Below, piece by piece: positions 1-8,058 of a stretch of DNA of 64,000 nucleotides. Source of the stretch: Egicoccus sp. AB-alg2. Its GTDB lineage: Bacteria > Actinomycetota > Nitriliruptoria > Nitriliruptorales > Nitriliruptoraceae. The DNA is taken from assembly GCF_041821065.1 (NCBI RefSeq), contig NZ_JBGUAX010000013.1:16994-80993 (forward strand). The letters run 5' to 3'. The notes under the pieces were generated by a model, which saw only the letters and a list, made by a program, of their open reading frames with translations, searched no databases and had not been told where the DNA came from. Each line of letters opens with the position of its first letter. Position 1 is the stretch's first letter. The translations under genes and the position numbers were made by a program.

Positions 1-1
1 G

Positions 2-1837
2 TTGCTCCAGGGCCAGCGGCTGTACGACTTCGCCGTGGAGTCCGAGGGCGGCTGGTGGTCCAGCTCCTACTGGCAGAACCACAACTGGATCTGTTACGCG
101 GGCCTGGCGACGGCCGGCTACGCCCTGCAGGACCGCCACCCCGAGGCGCGCGAGTGGACCAAGCGCGCCGAGGAGAACTTCCGCAAGGTCCTCGAACTGC
201 TGCCCGAGGACGGCTCCAACTGCGAAGGCGTCGTCTACTGGCGCTACGGCGTGCCGTGGATCGCGACCTACCTCGACGTGCTCGAGCAGGCCACCGGCAC
301 CGACCTGTTCCCCGACAGCCCGTACCTGCGCGAGACGTTCTGGTACCGGCTCTACCAGGCGGCGCCGAACCTCGAGGAGATCGTCAACCACGGCGACTGC
401 CACGACCGGCGCAGCGGCCACTCCGTCGCCTTCTACTACCTGCTGGCGAAGAAGTACCGCCTCCCGCAGGCGCAGTGGCTGGCCCGGCAGGTCGCCGAGC
501 GCGGCTTCTGGCGCGAGGCCTACGAGTCCGGCGTGAAGCCGGGCGTGATGCCCGAGGCGTTCCAGGAACTGCTCTGGTACGACCCGACCGTCCCCGAGCA
601 GGACGTGCGGGACCTGCCGACCCAGCGGTACTTCCCGGACCTCGGGCTGGTCGTGGCCAGGACCGGGTGGGACCGCGACGCGACGATGGTGTCGTTCAAG
701 GCCAGCCCCGGCGGGGGGCACAAGGCCTGGGAGCGGGCCAAGCGGTTCAAGGACGAGGACGGCTGGGACACGCTCAACGCCGGCCACCACCACCCTGACG
801 CCAACGCGTTCGTGCTGCTGAGCCGGGACGCGTTCCTGGCCATCGACGACGGCTATGCCAACCGCAAGCGGGCCGCCAACCACAACCTCGTCCTCGTCGA
901 CGGGCAGGGCTTCGTCAACGAGGACCGCTACCACGTCTACAAGGAGTTGCCCTACCAGCACCAGGCCCGCATCCGGTCGCACGCGGCCGGCGCCGGCTAC
1001 GTCCACGCGGTCGGGGAGTCGGCCGCGATGTACGAACCGGCCCTGGGCGTGCGTCAGGTCGACCGGCACCTGTGGTTCAGCCCGCTCGGGCACACCGTGC
1101 TGCTCGACCGACTGGCCGCCGACGCCGACCGCACCTGGACGTGGCTGCTGCACAGCGACCACCCGGCGACCGCGGATGCGGAGCGCCTGCACCGCATCCG
1201 CAAGGCCCGGGCCCGCCTCGACGTCCACCACGTGCGGCCCGACGCGCTGGACACGGAGATCGGCGAGACCGAGATCTACGCCAACCCGACCGCCAGCACG
1301 CCGAGCCTGGAGATCCGGCGCGTCCAGCAGACCCTGCGCGTCCACGCCGGACCGGCCCGCGAGGCCACGTTCCTCGCGGTCCTGGACGCGCGTGACGACC
1401 ACGACCCCGACACGTCGCACGTCACCGCGCTGGACGTGGACGGCGAAGGTCAGGCCGTGAGGATCGAGCGCGGCAGCGACGTCGAGGTGGTGCTCCTCGA
1501 GGTGGCCGCCGGCGCCACGGCCGGCGACGTCTCCGCGACTGGCGCGGCCGCGGTGGCCGCCCAGGCCGACGGCCGCCAGGTGCTCGGCGTCGCCCACGGC
1601 ACCCGCGTCGCGCGGGGCGGCCGCGAGGTGGTCGCCTCCGCCACCGCGTCCGTCTTCGTGACCTGGGACGCCTACGAGGTCGGCGTGGACGTCAGCGCCG
1701 ACACGGACGTCGAGGTGACCGTGACGGCCGACGCGCCCGTCAGCGTGCGTGCCGACGGGGTCGCGGTCGTCCCGGAGGACGGCCGCGTGCGCCTGCACGT
1801 GCCGGCCGGCACCCACCGGGTGACCTGGACGCGCTAG
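2..1837 (+). CDS. Heparinase II/III-like polysaccharide lyase (5' truncated by window)
   Basis: This gene runs in from outside the window, so the N terminus is missing and 611 residues are visible. An all-helical stretch rich in Trp/Tyr/His (about residues 15-200, with WQNHNW and NHGDCHDRRSGH) resembles the alpha-toroid of heparinase/alginate-lyase proteins. It is followed by a beta-sandwich part beginning near residue 210, with the hallmark GHHHPDANAF at 261-270, the metal and structural motif of the heparinase II/III family. Family members cleave uronic-acid polysaccharides by beta-elimination; the substrate cannot be read from sequence. The stop codon shares one base with the GTG of the next gene, so it is co-transcribed with a YesL-like protein and an MFS carrier, which fits glycan degradation and uptake. 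No signal peptide can be judged because the start is missing. Confidence 0.8.
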   Translation: MLQGQRLYDFAVESEGGWWSSSYWQNHNWICYAGLATAGYALQDRHPEAREWTKRAEENFRKVLELLPEDGSNCEGVVYWRYGVPWIATYLDVLEQATGTDLFPDSPYLRETFWYRLYQAAPNLEEIVNHGDCHDRRSGHSVAFYYLLAKKYRLPQAQWLARQVAERGFWREAYESGVKPGVMPEAFQELLWYDPTVPEQDVRDLPTQRYFPDLGLVVARTGWDRDATMVSFKASPGGGHKAWERAKRFKDEDGWDTLNAGHHHPDANAFVLLSRDAFLAIDDGYANRKRAANHNLVLVDGQGFVNEDRYHVYKELPYQHQARIRSHAAGAGYVHAVGESAAMYEPALGVRQVDRHLWFSPLGHTVLLDRLAADADRTWTWLLHSDHPATADAERLHRIRKARARLDVHHVRPDALDTEIGETEIYANPTASTPSLEIRRVQQTLRVHAGPAREATFLAVLDARDDHDPDTSHVTALDVDGEGQAVRIERGSDVEVVLLEVAAGATAGDVSATGAAAVAAQADGRQVLGVAHGTRVARGGREVVASATASVFVTWDAYEVGVDVSADTDVEVTVTADAPVSVRADGVAVVPEDGRVRLHVPAGTHRVTWTR

Positions 1838-2448
1838 TGGGTGACGCTGCGCCCGTGAAGGGCGAACGCTGGGAGACCCGGGTGCTCGGCTGGCTCGAGC
1901 ACCCGGTCAACCTCGTGCTCGCGAACCTCGTGTGGTTCGTGCTCGTCCTGCCGGTGGTGACGTGGTTCGCGGCCGCCGTCGCGCTGGCACACAGCGTCGA
2001 CGCCTGGTTCCGCCACGGCGACGACCGGATGGTCCGCAACGCCCTGGCCGGCTGGCGGTTGACGTGGCGGCGCACGCTGCCGTTCGGCGTCGTCAGCGGC
2101 GCCGTCGGCGCCGTCCTGGCGGTCAACGCGCTCTTCCTCTCGACCCGGCCGGCCGGGGTGGCGACGGTGCTGCTGGGCGGCACCGGCGGGCTCGGCCTGC
2201 TGTGGCTGGGGCTGCACCTGTGGCTCGTGCCGCTGCTCGGCCGCCACCCCGACCTGTCCCTTCGGGCCGCGCTCGCCATGGCCGCGAACGCCGCCATCCG
2301 CTTCGCGCCGCTGACGCTGCTGATGGTCGTCTTCACCGTGCTGCTGGCCGCCGTGCTCGTCGCCTTCTGGACGTTCGTGCCGTTCCTCAGCGCTGCCCTG
2401 GTGGTCGCGCTCGCGCTGCGTGCCCTCGACCGGGCCGAGCGCGCATGA
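1837..2448 (+). CDS. YesL-like (DUF624) integral membrane protein
   Basis: A 203-residue protein with about five hydrophobic segments (roughly residues 25-50, 80-105, 110-130, 148-170 and 172-195) and a short, charged N terminus. The GTG start overlaps the TAG of the lyase gene by one base; a second in-frame GTG lies six codons later. The opening pattern (two helices, then AWFRHGDDRMVRNALAGWRLTWRR) matches the YesL/DUF624 family, which in other bacteria sits in carbohydrate-utilisation operons next to sugar transporters and lyases. No biochemical role is established for that family. The downstream MFS gene overlaps its stop codon (ATGA), supporting a three-gene operon. Confidence 0.7.
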   Translation: MGDAAPVKGERWETRVLGWLEHPVNLVLANLVWFVLVLPVVTWFAAAVALAHSVDAWFRHGDDRMVRNALAGWRLTWRRTLPFGVVSGAVGAVLAVNALFLSTRPAGVATVLLGGTGGLGLLWLGLHLWLVPLLGRHPDLSLRAALAMAANAAIRFAPLTLLMVVFTVLLAAVLVAFWTFVPFLSAALVVALALRALDRAERA

Positions 2449-3683
2449 GCGGCGACCGACGTCGGCGCCTGCGTGCCAACTGGCGACGGGTGCGTGGCCT
2501 GCCGCTGCCGTTCTGGGTCATGTTCGCGGACACGTTCGCGATGGCGGTCGGCTTCTACCTGCTGATTCCGCTGTTCGCCTACCACCTGCTGGAGAACGTC
2601 GCGCTGTCGGCGACGGTCGTCGGCGTCATCGCGGCCGTGCGCAGCTTCAGCCAGCAGGGTCTGATGGTGTGGTCGGGCGCGCTGGCCGACCGCATCGGCT
2701 ACCGCAACGCGATCTGCGCGGGCGTGCTGATCCGCGCCGCCGGGTTCGGGCTGTTCGGGGTCGCCGACAGCGTGGCGGTGTTCCTCGTCGGCTCGGTCCT
2801 GGCCGGCTTCGGCGGATCGCTCTTCCACCCCGCCAGCTACGCCACCTATGCCGTCCTGACCGACGACGCCGACCGGGTGACCATCTACTCGGTGCGTGAG
2901 CTGCTCTCCAACGGCGGGTTCATCCTCGGACCCGTCGTGGGCGGGCTCCTGCTCACCTACGACTTCCGCTGGGTCTGCTTCGTATCGGCCGGGCTGTTCG
3001 CCGCCACCTCCGTGCTGACGTGGTTCGGGCTGCCCGCGTTGCGCCGGACCGAGCGGGTGTCGCGCTCCTTCGTCGCCGCGCTGCGCGAGGTCGTGCGCAA
3101 CCGGGCCTTCGTCCACTTCACGTGGGTGACCGGTGGGGCCTGGGCGCTGGTGACGCAGCTGTACCTCGCCGTGCCCGTGCGGGCCGGGGACCTGCTCGCC
3201 GATGCGTCACAGCTCGGGCGTGTGTACGCGGTGGGGGCGGTCGTGATGGTGGTGACGCTGGTGCCGCTGTCGCGCGTGGCGAGCCAGCGCCTGCACGCCT
3301 TCCACGTGATGGCGCTCGGCACGCTGCTGCTGGGCGGGGGGCTGCTGGCGATCGGGTTCGCGCCGGTCGCGGCGGCGCTGTACCTCGGTGTGGTGGTGTT
3401 CACGCTCGGCCAGGTGCTGTGCCAGCCGATGATGAACAGCCTGGTGTCGCGCTTCGCCGACCCCGACCGGATGGCGTCGTTCTTCGGCGTCAACGGGCTG
3501 GCCCTGGCGGTGGGCGGCGTGCTCGGCAACGTCGGCGGCGGGGTCCTGTACCAGCTCGCGGAGCAGCCGGCCTACCGCTCGCTGCCGTGGCTGGTGTTCG
3601 GGTGCTGGGCGGTCGGCGTGGCGGTCCTCTACGTGCGCACCGCCCGGGCCGTCGACCCGCCCTCGGAGACCGCCGCGGCCTGA
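2445..3683 (+). CDS. MFS transporter, possibly for an oligosaccharide
   Basis: A 412-residue major facilitator superfamily protein. The chosen ATG overlaps the preceding stop in an ATGA junction; the frame stays open far upstream, but that region lies inside the YesL-like gene. About twelve hydrophobic helices can be traced. The signature loop between helices 2 and 3 is visible as GALADRIGYRNA, and a long basic loop (LRRTERVSRSFVAALREVVRNR) separates the two six-helix halves. Substrate is not evident; position behind a heparinase-like lyase and YesL suggests an unsaturated oligosaccharide or sugar acid. That is inference from context only. The next gene is convergent. Confidence 0.85.
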   Translation: MSGDRRRRLRANWRRVRGLPLPFWVMFADTFAMAVGFYLLIPLFAYHLLENVALSATVVGVIAAVRSFSQQGLMVWSGALADRIGYRNAICAGVLIRAAGFGLFGVADSVAVFLVGSVLAGFGGSLFHPASYATYAVLTDDADRVTIYSVRELLSNGGFILGPVVGGLLLTYDFRWVCFVSAGLFAATSVLTWFGLPALRRTERVSRSFVAALREVVRNRAFVHFTWVTGGAWALVTQLYLAVPVRAGDLLADASQLGRVYAVGAVVMVVTLVPLSRVASQRLHAFHVMALGTLLLGGGLLAIGFAPVAAALYLGVVVFTLGQVLCQPMMNSLVSRFADPDRMASFFGVNGLALAVGGVLGNVGGGVLYQLAEQPAYRSLPWLVFGCWAVGVAVLYVRTARAVDPPSETAAA

Positions 3684-3700
3684 CACCGGCGCTCGTCCGA

Positions 3701-4561
3701 TCAGCCGACCCGGGCGTCGTCCGCCGCCTCCTGGATCACCGCGTACGCCGAGGACCGCAGCCGCACGACGGCGGCGCCGCCGATGCTGGCGTGGTCACCC
3801 TCCGCCAGGACCCGCTGGACGTTGTCCGGGGGCAGACGCAGGGCCTCGAACGCCAGCTGGGCGAGCTGTGGGCCCGAGAGGTCCGTGAGCGTGTGCTGGC
3901 GCAGGACGCTGGCGGCGCGCAGCACCTGGTCGGGGTTCGGGCGCTCGACGACCTGGGCGTGCGCCGCGGCCAGCAGCTCCGCCTGCGCCTGCGAGCGGGC
4001 GAAGTCCCCGCCGGAGCGGTTCTTGCGGTCGCGACCGTAGGTCAGCGCCTGGCTGCCGGTCAGCTGCTGCACGCCCGTCGACGTGATCGCGGTGCCGCCG
4101 TCGCTGACCGGGGTGCCGACGTCGACGGTGACGCCGCCGAAGGCCTGCACGGCGTGCTTGAACGCCTGCATCGAGGTCACGAGGTAGCCGTCCACCTCGA
4201 TGCCGAACTCCTGCTCGACCGTGTCGACGCACCGCTGCGCGCCGCCGACGAGGCAACCATTGATCCGGCCGTTGCCGCGCCCGGCGACGTTCACCCAGGC
4301 GTCGCGTGGGACGGACACGAACGTGGCGTGCTGACGGTCCGCGCTGACGAACAGGATCTGGAAGGCGTCCGCGCGGCCCTGCAGCGGATCCGGGCCACGC
4401 GGCGGACCCTCGTCCGAGCCCAGCAGCAGCAACGTCAACACCTCGCCGTCGCCCTCGGGCAGCAGGTAGCGGTCCGCCGCCCCGGCGCCCCCGGTGCTGA
4501 GCCCCCACGCGAGCACCAGTGCGACCAGCGTGGCCGGACCACGCCGCCGGCGCGCGGTCAT
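3701..4561 (-). CDS. LytR-CpsA-Psr (LCP) family cell-envelope protein
   Basis: A 286-residue protein starting MTARRRRG with an N-terminal signal or anchor (residues 8-28). The LCP catalytic domain follows: LLLLGSDEG, then RADAFQILFVSADRQHATFVSVPRDAWV, the FKHAVQAFGGVTVDV segment and YGRDRKNRSGGDFARSQ with the conserved Arg/Asp residues. LCP enzymes transfer undecaprenyl-linked glycopolymers such as teichoic acid or arabinogalactan onto peptidoglycan outside the membrane. The ATG overlaps the stop of the upstream gene (ATGA), which excludes the longer open frame. The two genes form a minus-strand pair. The domain is compact, without the C-terminal LytR_C extension seen in some actinobacterial members. 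Confidence 0.85.
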   Translation of the reverse strand: MTARRRRGPATLVALVLAWGLSTGGAGAADRYLLPEGDGEVLTLLLLGSDEGPPRGPDPLQGRADAFQILFVSADRQHATFVSVPRDAWVNVAGRGNGRINGCLVGGAQRCVDTVEQEFGIEVDGYLVTSMQAFKHAVQAFGGVTVDVGTPVSDGGTAITSTGVQQLTGSQALTYGRDRKNRSGGDFARSQAQAELLAAAHAQVVERPNPDQVLRAASVLRQHTLTDLSGPQLAQLAFEALRLPPDNVQRVLAEGDHASIGGAAVVRLRSSAYAVIQEAADDARVG

Positions 4562-5160
4562 CGGCGCACCGCCAGCAGCCGCGGCGGCTCGCCGGGCGTG
4601 AACACGAACGAGGCCACGCTCTGCGTGCCGTCGGCCAGCGTCAGCGTCGCGACGACCCGCCCCCACTCCGGCAGGTCGCGGGCCCCGACGCGCACCTCGT
4701 AGCTGATGCTGCCCACGCCGCCGTCCGGCCCGACCGTGCGCAGCACCTGGAGGTCGCCGGTCAGCCCGTCGCCGTCCAGCGTCCCGTCACCGCCCACCTG
4801 CAGGTCGACGAGGTGCTCGTCGACGACCGCCACCATCGCGGCCGCGAAGTCGTCCGTCGCGTCCTGGTCCAGGACCGCCGTCGCGTCGCCGCTGCTGCCG
4901 GCGCCGTACAGCTTCGTGCCGGTGACCGACAGGTCCTGCACGTCGACCGTGTCGACCACGCCACGGACGGGGTCCGGTTCGGGTTCGGGTTCCGGCTCGG
5001 GGTCCGGCTCCGGCTCCGGCTCGGGGTCGGGGGCCGCGGCCTCCTCCACGGGCAGTTCGTCTTCCCCGGCCGTCCACAGCACCGTCACCAACAGCAGCAC
5101 GGCCAGGCCAGCGATCAGGACGCTGGCGAGCACGGCCGGATTGCGGCGGGAGGTCGACAT
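4558..5160 (-). CDS. Membrane-anchored protein with Pro-Glu repeat linker, unknown function
   Basis: A 200-residue protein starting MSTSRRNPAVLASV. It has one transmembrane helix (about 9-31), then an extracytoplasmic linker built from DPEPEPEP-type repeats (about residues 42-64, minus strand of 4970-5036), then a folded domain of about 130 residues rich in Val, Asp and Gly. I do not recognise the domain. The linker looks like a rigid spacer holding it away from the membrane within the cell wall. The stop overlaps the ATG of the LCP gene, so the two are translationally coupled and the protein probably assists or accompanies glycopolymer attachment. The upstream in-frame ATG at 5265 is less likely because the first 35 residues it adds look non-coding. 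Confidence 0.7.
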   Translation of the reverse strand: MSTSRRNPAVLASVLIAGLAVLLLVTVLWTAGEDELPVEEAAAPDPEPEPEPDPEPEPEPEPDPVRGVVDTVDVQDLSVTGTKLYGAGSSGDATAVLDQDATDDFAAAMVAVVDEHLVDLQVGGDGTLDGDGLTGDLQVLRTVGPDGGVGSISYEVRVGARDLPEWGRVVATLTLADGTQSVASFVFTPGEPPRLLAVRR

Positions 5161-5421
5161 GGCGGCGCGGACGGTAGCCAGTTGCGCCCGGACAGCACGA
5201 GAACCGTCACGCGCGTGCGCTGGCGCCGCGGACCAGGACGGTCGGGAACCACGGCAATGGCCCACCGGACAGTCGAAGCCTGCAGGAGGTCACCACCTGT
5301 ACCGAAGGTTGCCGCCGTACGGCGGAACCGGGGCGACCGGACGTCGGGGCGAAGGGGCGCCCGGGCGGTGACAGGGTGGAACCCGATGGATGACGGACCA
5401 CGAAGCGACAGGAGAGAGACG

Positions 5422-5730
5422 ATGAGTTCGACCCACACCGGTGAGTTCCGGCGCCCGACGCCGGCCGACACGCACGAGGCGAAGGCGTCCGGCACCGGCG
5501 CGGGGCGCGGGTTCTCGGTCGCGGGCGGCATCCTCGGGATCATCGCCGTGTTCGTCGTGCCGATCCTGCTCGGCCCCGCCGGGATCGCACTGGGCTACGT
5601 CGGCCATCGCAAGGGCGATCGACACGGCCGCACCGCGATGATCGTCGCCGGCGTCGGCATGGTGGTCGGCATCGTGCTCGGGATCGTGCTGTTCCAGCAG
5701 GCCGGTGGTCTGCCGGGCGGCGGTGCCTGA
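5422..5730 (+). CDS. Small DUF4190-like membrane protein
   Basis: A 102-residue protein with a hydrophilic N terminus (about 32 residues) and two transmembrane helices (about 34-58 and 73-95). The helices are joined by the short loop GYVGHRKGDRHGRTA, the two-helix arrangement of the DUF4190 family common in actinobacteria. Start chosen at the ATG preceded by AGGAGAGAG at 5410-5418. Function unknown. It lies alone between divergent and convergent neighbours. The 261-bp gap upstream (5161-5421) holds no gene that I can support. Confidence 0.7.
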   Translation: MSSTHTGEFRRPTPADTHEAKASGTGAGRGFSVAGGILGIIAVFVVPILLGPAGIALGYVGHRKGDRHGRTAMIVAGVGMVVGIVLGIVLFQQAGGLPGGGA

Positions 5731-5793
5731 GCGTCGTCGATCGGAAGGCCTGGGGGTGTGGCGGCGCGGGGCGAGGCGCCGTGAACGGTGCCC

Positions 5794-6702
5794 TCAGCCC
5801 TGCCGGCGGGCGAGCGCGCGGGCGACCACGGGCGAGGTCAGCATCTGCACGACCGCGTACACGACGGCCGGCAGGGCGACCTCGGCCGGCAACCCGCCCG
5901 CGAACACGACGAACGCCGCGATCGAGAACTCCTTCTTGCTGACGGTGAACAGCATCGCGACCCGGTCGCCGCGCCGGTGCAGCAGCGGCCGGGTCGCGGC
6001 GGCGACGAGGTAGCCACAGACGTTCAGGGCGACGGCCCCGACGGCGACCAGCGCCACCGTCGTTGGAGCGGCCAGGACCAGGTCCGCGTTCGGGCCGACA
6101 ACGGCCAGCAGCAGCGCCAGGTAGGCCACCGACGCGGTCGCCGACAGGGCCGGCTCCAGCGAGGCGACCTGCCGCGGCCGTCGCGTCCGCACGGCGACGC
6201 CCACGACGGTCGGCAGCAGCACGACCAGCGCCAACTCGCCCGCCAACTCGCCGAGCGGCGCCGCGAGCTCGACACCGGTGTAGAACAGGAACAGCGCCGG
6301 GACCACCAACGGCGCCAGCGCGGTGTTCACCGCGTTGGAGACCGTGGCCAGCGCGACGTTCCCGCGGGCGATCCAGACCAGCAACGGCGACGACACGTCG
6401 GTCGGCAGCGTGCCGAGCAGCACCATCCCGACCCACAGCTCACCGGCCCCGAACAGCAGGCCCGCCAGCCCGAGCGCCACCAGGCTCATCGGCCCGTACA
6501 CCAGCAGCGTCGCCAGCGCCTGCAGGTGCGGGCGGCGCAGCACCTCCCGGAGCGTGTCGAGGTCGAAGCTCAGGCTGACCGCCAGCATGAGCAGCGCCAG
6601 CAGCGGCGTGACGGCCCCGCGCAGCCCGACGCCCAACTGCGGCGCGGCCAGCCCCAGCGCGCCCGTGGCCAGCACCAGGACGACGAGGTGGTCCTCCACC
6701 AC
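5794..6702 (-). CDS. Bile acid:sodium symporter family transporter
   Basis: A 302-residue polytopic protein with eight to ten hydrophobic helices and no sizeable soluble domain. Segments GTLPTDVSSPLLVWIARGN and FTVSKKEFSIAAF are typical of the bile acid:Na+ symporter (BASS/SBF) superfamily, whose bacterial members move bile acids, pantoate, 2-keto acids or other organic anions with sodium. The actual substrate is not deducible. The start is uncertain: a GTG at 6702 is taken, and further upstream codons are possible. The gene is divergent from purS, with a shared 207-bp promoter region. Confidence 0.8.
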   Translation of the reverse strand: MVEDHLVVLVLATGALGLAAPQLGVGLRGAVTPLLALLMLAVSLSFDLDTLREVLRRPHLQALATLLVYGPMSLVALGLAGLLFGAGELWVGMVLLGTLPTDVSSPLLVWIARGNVALATVSNAVNTALAPLVVPALFLFYTGVELAAPLGELAGELALVVLLPTVVGVAVRTRRPRQVASLEPALSATASVAYLALLLAVVGPNADLVLAAPTTVALVAVGAVALNVCGYLVAAATRPLLHRRGDRVAMLFTVSKKEFSIAAFVVFAGGLPAEVALPAVVYAVVQMLTSPVVARALARRQG

Positions 6703-6857
6703 GCGCAGGCGCTCGACGGTCCCACCTCACCGGTCCGGGGCGTGTGAGGCTGCCACACGTTGCCGGTCCCGGGCGGGTCCGGGCCGCCGCACCCGGCCGG
6801 TGGCGGGCGCGCCGGGCCGCAGCACCAAGGCAGCGCGGTCGGGTCCGGGCCGGCCGG

Positions 6858-6863
6858 TAGGCT
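6858..6863 (+). promoter_or_regulatory. purS: Probable -10 element of purS
   Basis: TAGGCT lies 46 nt before the purS ATG in the divergent gap between the symporter and purS. No good -35 box is seen 17-18 nt upstream. The same hexamer, or a close variant, recurs at this kind of position before many genes in the window. Confidence 0.35.
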
Positions 6864-6909
6864 CCGCGGCGACCGCGCCGCCCGCTCCTTTCCGCTCGAA
6901 AGTGCCGCC

Positions 6910-7173
6910 ATGCCCCGGGTCGCCATCGACGTCCTGCTCAAGCACGAGATCCTCGACCCGCAGGGCCGTGCGGTGGAGCGGGCGCTGCCCGGGCTCGGCT
7001 TCGAGGGCGTGTCCGACGTCCGGATCGGCAAGCACCTGGAGCTGGACGTGGACGCCGACGGTGACGACCTCGCCGACCGCGTCTCGCGCATGTGCGCCGA
7101 CTTCCTCACCAACCCGGTGATCGAGACCTACACCTGGCGGGTGATCGGCGACGATCAGCGCGCCGACGCCTGA
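6910..7173 (+). CDS. purS: Phosphoribosylformylglycinamidine synthase subunit PurS
   Basis: An 87-residue protein starting MPRVAIDVLLKHEILDPQGRA, the canonical PurS opening, and containing GLGFEGVSDVRIGKHLEL, so the family assignment is firm. PurS dimers bridge PurQ and PurL in the purine-pathway FGAR-to-FGAM step and help channel ammonia. The ATG at 6910 fits the normal family length of about 80-90 residues; longer in-frame extensions lack homology. In most actinobacteria purS, purQ and purL are adjacent. Here purQ begins 3.7 kb downstream, behind a hypothetical gene, an IS30 element and an oxidase gene. Confidence 0.95.
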   Translation: MPRVAIDVLLKHEILDPQGRAVERALPGLGFEGVSDVRIGKHLELDVDADGDDLADRVSRMCADFLTNPVIETYTWRVIGDDQRADA

Positions 7174-7192
7174 CGAATCCGCTCGGACCATC

Positions 7193-7987
7193 GTGAGCGA
7201 CGACGCGCGCGACCCCGCCGGCCGGAAGGCGCCGTCCGGCCGGAAGGCGCCGCCCCTGCCGCCGTTGCGCGACGACGGCCTGCCGACGCTGCCCACCGGC
7301 GAGCCCGTGCTGCACCGTTGGTTCGTGATCGCGATGCTGGTCCTGGTGCCGATAGCGCTCGGCGTGTCGATCTGGGCGGCCACGGCCACGTTCGGGCGGG
7401 CGGAGCTGACGCCGGCCGAGCGACGCCCACCGGGCGGTCCCGAGGTCACGATCGAGCGGGGCGCCGCGCAGCTGAGCCCCACCGACGAGCTCGAGCAGGG
7501 ACCCGCCTGCTTCCAGGGCGGCCAGATCATCGGCGACTCGGGATCCCGGGCTGCGGCCCGCCGGGCGATGCAGGGCGCCTGCGACCTGATCGCCGGCGGC
7601 GGGTACGACGAGGCACTGGCGGGCCTGCGGAAATGGGCCCGCACCGACGGGCGCGTACGCATCGCCGCCTTCGAGCTGTCCGGCGTCGAGTCCTCCGCAC
7701 GGCTCGAGGACGGCCGCCTCGTGATCGAGCTCAACGCCGCCTTCCAGTTCGAGGACGCCACCGCGGCGGCACCCGCCGTGATCCACCAGCTGGCGCTGCT
7801 GGCCGCGCCGGACTTCCCCGGCGCGCCGATTCCCGGCGAGCAGGAACTGCGCGCCGCGCAGCTGCAGCGACAGGCCTGCGGGGAGCTGCCGCCCCGCCTG
7901 CGGCCCCGCGGCTGCGACGACGTCGAGGAGTTGCTGGCGGCCGACGACCCGCTCCAGGACCTCCTCGACGCGGGCTGGCCCCGCTGA
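7193..7987 (+). CDS. Single-pass membrane protein of unknown function
   Basis: A 264-residue protein starting at GTG 7193, 19 nt after purS. A basic, proline-rich cytoplasmic N terminus (about 40 residues, with two APSGRKAPP-like repeats) is followed by one transmembrane helix (about 42-66) and an extracytoplasmic domain. Four cysteines in that domain (ACFQ, GACD, QACG, RGCD contexts) are likely paired in disulfides. I do not recognise the domain. Its codon use is GC-rich like the surrounding housekeeping genes, so it appears native rather than part of the IS30 insertion that follows 38 bp after its stop. Confidence 0.65.
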   Translation: MSDDARDPAGRKAPSGRKAPPLPPLRDDGLPTLPTGEPVLHRWFVIAMLVLVPIALGVSIWAATATFGRAELTPAERRPPGGPEVTIERGAAQLSPTDELEQGPACFQGGQIIGDSGSRAAARRAMQGACDLIAGGGYDEALAGLRKWARTDGRVRIAAFELSGVESSARLEDGRLVIELNAAFQFEDATAAAPAVIHQLALLAAPDFPGAPIPGEQELRAAQLQRQACGELPPRLRPRGCDDVEELLAADDPLQDLLDAGWPR

Positions 7988-8025
7988 CGCGGCGTTGAGT
8001 CCGGCAGCGATGGGGGCAAGTACGC

Positions 8026-8058
8026 GCAACGGCTGCGAGTTCAACGGGTGGCTGCAAC
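8026..8058. repeat. IS30 left inverted repeat
   Basis: Contains TTCAACGGGTGGCTGCAAC and matches the reverse complement of 9256-9288 at 26 of 33 positions. It overlaps the last codons of the transposase. Confidence 0.8.

Noticed and set aside
4975..5035. Simple-sequence GGTTCGGGTTCC-like repeat as an independent element
   Set aside because: It is just the coding DNA for the Pro-Glu linker.
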